The translations under genes were made by a program, and so were the position numbers. A DNA stretch of 32,526 bases from Flavobacteriales bacterium (GTDB taxonomy: Bacteria; Bacteroidota; Bacteroidia; Flavobacteriales_H; GCA-2746335): assembly GCA_002746335.1 (NCBI GenBank), contig NVWW01000013.1:21741-54266 (forward strand). The letters run 5' to 3'. Within the stretch, counting starts at the first letter, position 1; the number at the start of each line of letters is the position of its first letter. Shown here piece after piece: positions 31,348-32,526 of this stretch. The notes under the pieces were generated by a model. It was not told the origin of the DNA. It searched no databases and saw nothing but the letters and a program-made list of their open reading frames with translations.

Positions 31348-32526
31348 TTATCTCGCCGGACATACCGACCACCCTGACTCAAACGCTTGGTTATCATCAA
31401 TAACTGCAACATTACAACCGATTGGGTATACTTTAGCACTTGCACCTCCTGCTAACTGAAACCCAATCGTAGCCGTTTGTCCCCGGGCTCCGGCATCAAG
31501 AGTTTCCTTATAACTGACATTCATCAATGCAGACCCCTCGTGAATTTGTATCATGCCTTCAATGTCGTCCGTAGTGCTCCAGATATTCACATCAAAATCA
31601 ATAAAGAATACCCTGTTCGGGGAAGTGCCCAAAGTCGTATACCTGATATTGGTTCCATTGGGTACCAGATCGTCCCAAAACCAACAGAGCATTGGGTTGC
31701 TATGCGAAGTACTTGGCAAACAATCATTGCTTGCATCCGTTACAGTCCCACCACCAGAAGTAAAGAACTCCAACCACCCATTGGTGCTCAAATGAACAAT
31801 GGAATAACTGGTACCGCCTATAGTTATACTGAATGGGAGGGTAATATTGACATAGCTGTCATCCCCACTCAAGGTAGTCCACCCGCTGATATCATCTTCG
31901 CTATAGGCTAATTTAGCACTCAAGGACCAATTATCGTTATTCGCTCCCGGTGTTTCCCAAGTCGCTAAGCCACTGGCATCAGAAGTCAAAACCTGATCAA
32001 CTCCCGGAGTGCCACCTGTAATTTTCACTTGCCCTGCTACTTCAAGTTTAGTGCCCGGACTGCTTGTTCCAATGCCTACATTTCCATTCCCCTTTATGAT
32101 AAACTTTGTATCTGCATCCGTGATGCTTGAAACGACTACATTAGATCTGACCCGAAATGGAATATCAGAGGATTCTCCATCTCCATCAATCAGCAATCCA
32201 TGTTCAGCTACACCATCATCTCCAAGTATATGCGTTTTAAATATAGGAGAAGCTGTTCCAATCCCCACATCTCCATTCATAAAAATGCCTGAATAGCCCA
32301 AAGAGGCAGCATCAGAGTATAGTGCCGCATCCGTTGAAGGTATGGTAGCCGGAGCTCCACCCAGGCCAGCATAAACACCAATAGCTCTAAGACTATTTGC
32401 CTGACCACCTATGCCCATAATACCCGCTGCATAACCAAAACTTGCGTTTGTACCCTGGGCAAATCCGAAAATTCCAACATTCTGATAACTCACCGTGGTT
32501 GATGTTTGATGAGCATCTCCGTGAAT
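31348..32526 (-). CDS. Surface protein with tail-fibre-like repeats and nidogen-like domain (5' end outside window)
   Basis: The frame is open to the window edge, so the N-terminus is missing; 392 residues are visible. The N-terminal part is Gly/Ala-rich (IFGFAQGTNASFGYAAGIMG) with two VGIGTxSP motifs about 50 residues apart and LEVAGQVKITGGTPGVDQVL, as in large Bacteroidota surface and phage tail-fibre-like proteins. The last 190 residues resemble nidogen-type beta domains (YVNITLPFSITIGGTSYSIV, STNGWLEFF, FWDDLVPNG, RVFFIDFDVNIW, IGFQLAGG). No T9SS sorting domain or intramolecular chaperone peptidase domain is present at the end. It is upstream of and cotranscribed with the T9SS cargo gene. 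Confidence 0.8.
   Translation of the reverse strand: MHGDAHQTSTTVSYQNVGIFGFAQGTNASFGYAAGIMGIGGQANSLRAIGVYAGLGGAPATIPSTDAALYSDAASLGYSGIFMNGDVGIGTASPIFKTHILGDDGVAEHGLLIDGDGESSDIPFRVRSNVVVSSITDADTKFIIKGNGNVGIGTSSPGTKLEVAGQVKITGGTPGVDQVLTSDASGLATWETPGANNDNWSLSAKLAYSEDDISGWTTLSGDDSYVNITLPFSITIGGTSYSIVHLSTNGWLEFFTSGGGTVTDASNDCLPSTSHSNPMLCWFWDDLVPNGTNIRYTTLGTSPNRVFFIDFDVNIWSTTDDIEGMIQIHEGSALMNVSYKETLDAGARGQTATIGFQLAGGASAKVYPIGCNVAVIDDNQAFESGWSVCPAR

Noticed and set aside
31348-32526. Prophage tail-fibre gene
   Set aside because: VGIGTxSP repeats also occur in Bacteroidota surface proteins; no other phage gene is in the window and the partner gene has a T9SS domain.

Overview
The window looks like a chromosomal segment of a Bacteroidota bacterium outside the Bacteroides order. 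The evidence is: (i) proteins with type 9 secretion (T9SS) C-terminal sorting domains, (ii) a short primary sigma factor starting [11 protein letters not shown], (iii) a GAPDH with a long N-terminal extension, (iv) TAnnTTTG -7 promoter elements ahead of several genes and few Shine-Dalgarno sequences, and (v) moderate-to-low GC. I saw no rRNA, tRNA or CRISPR array.

Layout. 1-2608: the C-terminal part of an OmpA-type peptidoglycan-binding protein preceded by six decapeptide repeats, then a secreted beta-propeller/Ig-like protein with a degenerate type B sorting domain. 2620-4416: a stand-alone response regulator diverging from ribBA (riboflavin). 4469-5691: two translationally coupled exported beta-rich proteins. 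5752-6122: a 371-bp internally deleted IS3-type relic with intact inverted repeats. 6160-12401: a TamB-like protein, probably using an ATT start, diverging from tsaD and a tightly linked exported protein. 12436-13883: an alpha/beta hydrolase and a two-CBS-domain protein. 13935-15815: an ECF-type sigma factor overlapping a membrane protein that is probably its anti-sigma factor, diverging from a very basic secreted protein. 16098-20396: pyruvate carboxylase diverging from a double VOC protein.

20398-25508 is a six-gene minus-strand operon with overlaps or very short gaps: a membrane-anchored unknown, dapF, an unknown, a GNAT acetyltransferase, mltG and a phosphohexomutase. Its recognisable members serve lysine/peptidoglycan precursor supply and glycan-strand termination, so the two unknowns may be envelope-related. 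25687-29818 runs the other way with an HtrA/Do protease, the primary sigma factor and GAPDH. 29812-32526 is a two-gene minus-strand unit: a cell-surface tail-fibre/nidogen-like protein cut by the window edge, then a T9SS type A cargo with a Vps62/NPP1-like region.

Most of the window is core housekeeping DNA. I do not see a clear novel defence or biosynthetic system. The best leads are the putative ATT start of tamB, the sigma/anti-sigma pair with an unusual periplasmic domain, short AT-rich repeat units lying in frame inside two genes, the IS3 relic, and the HEHDWE-containing secreted protein.
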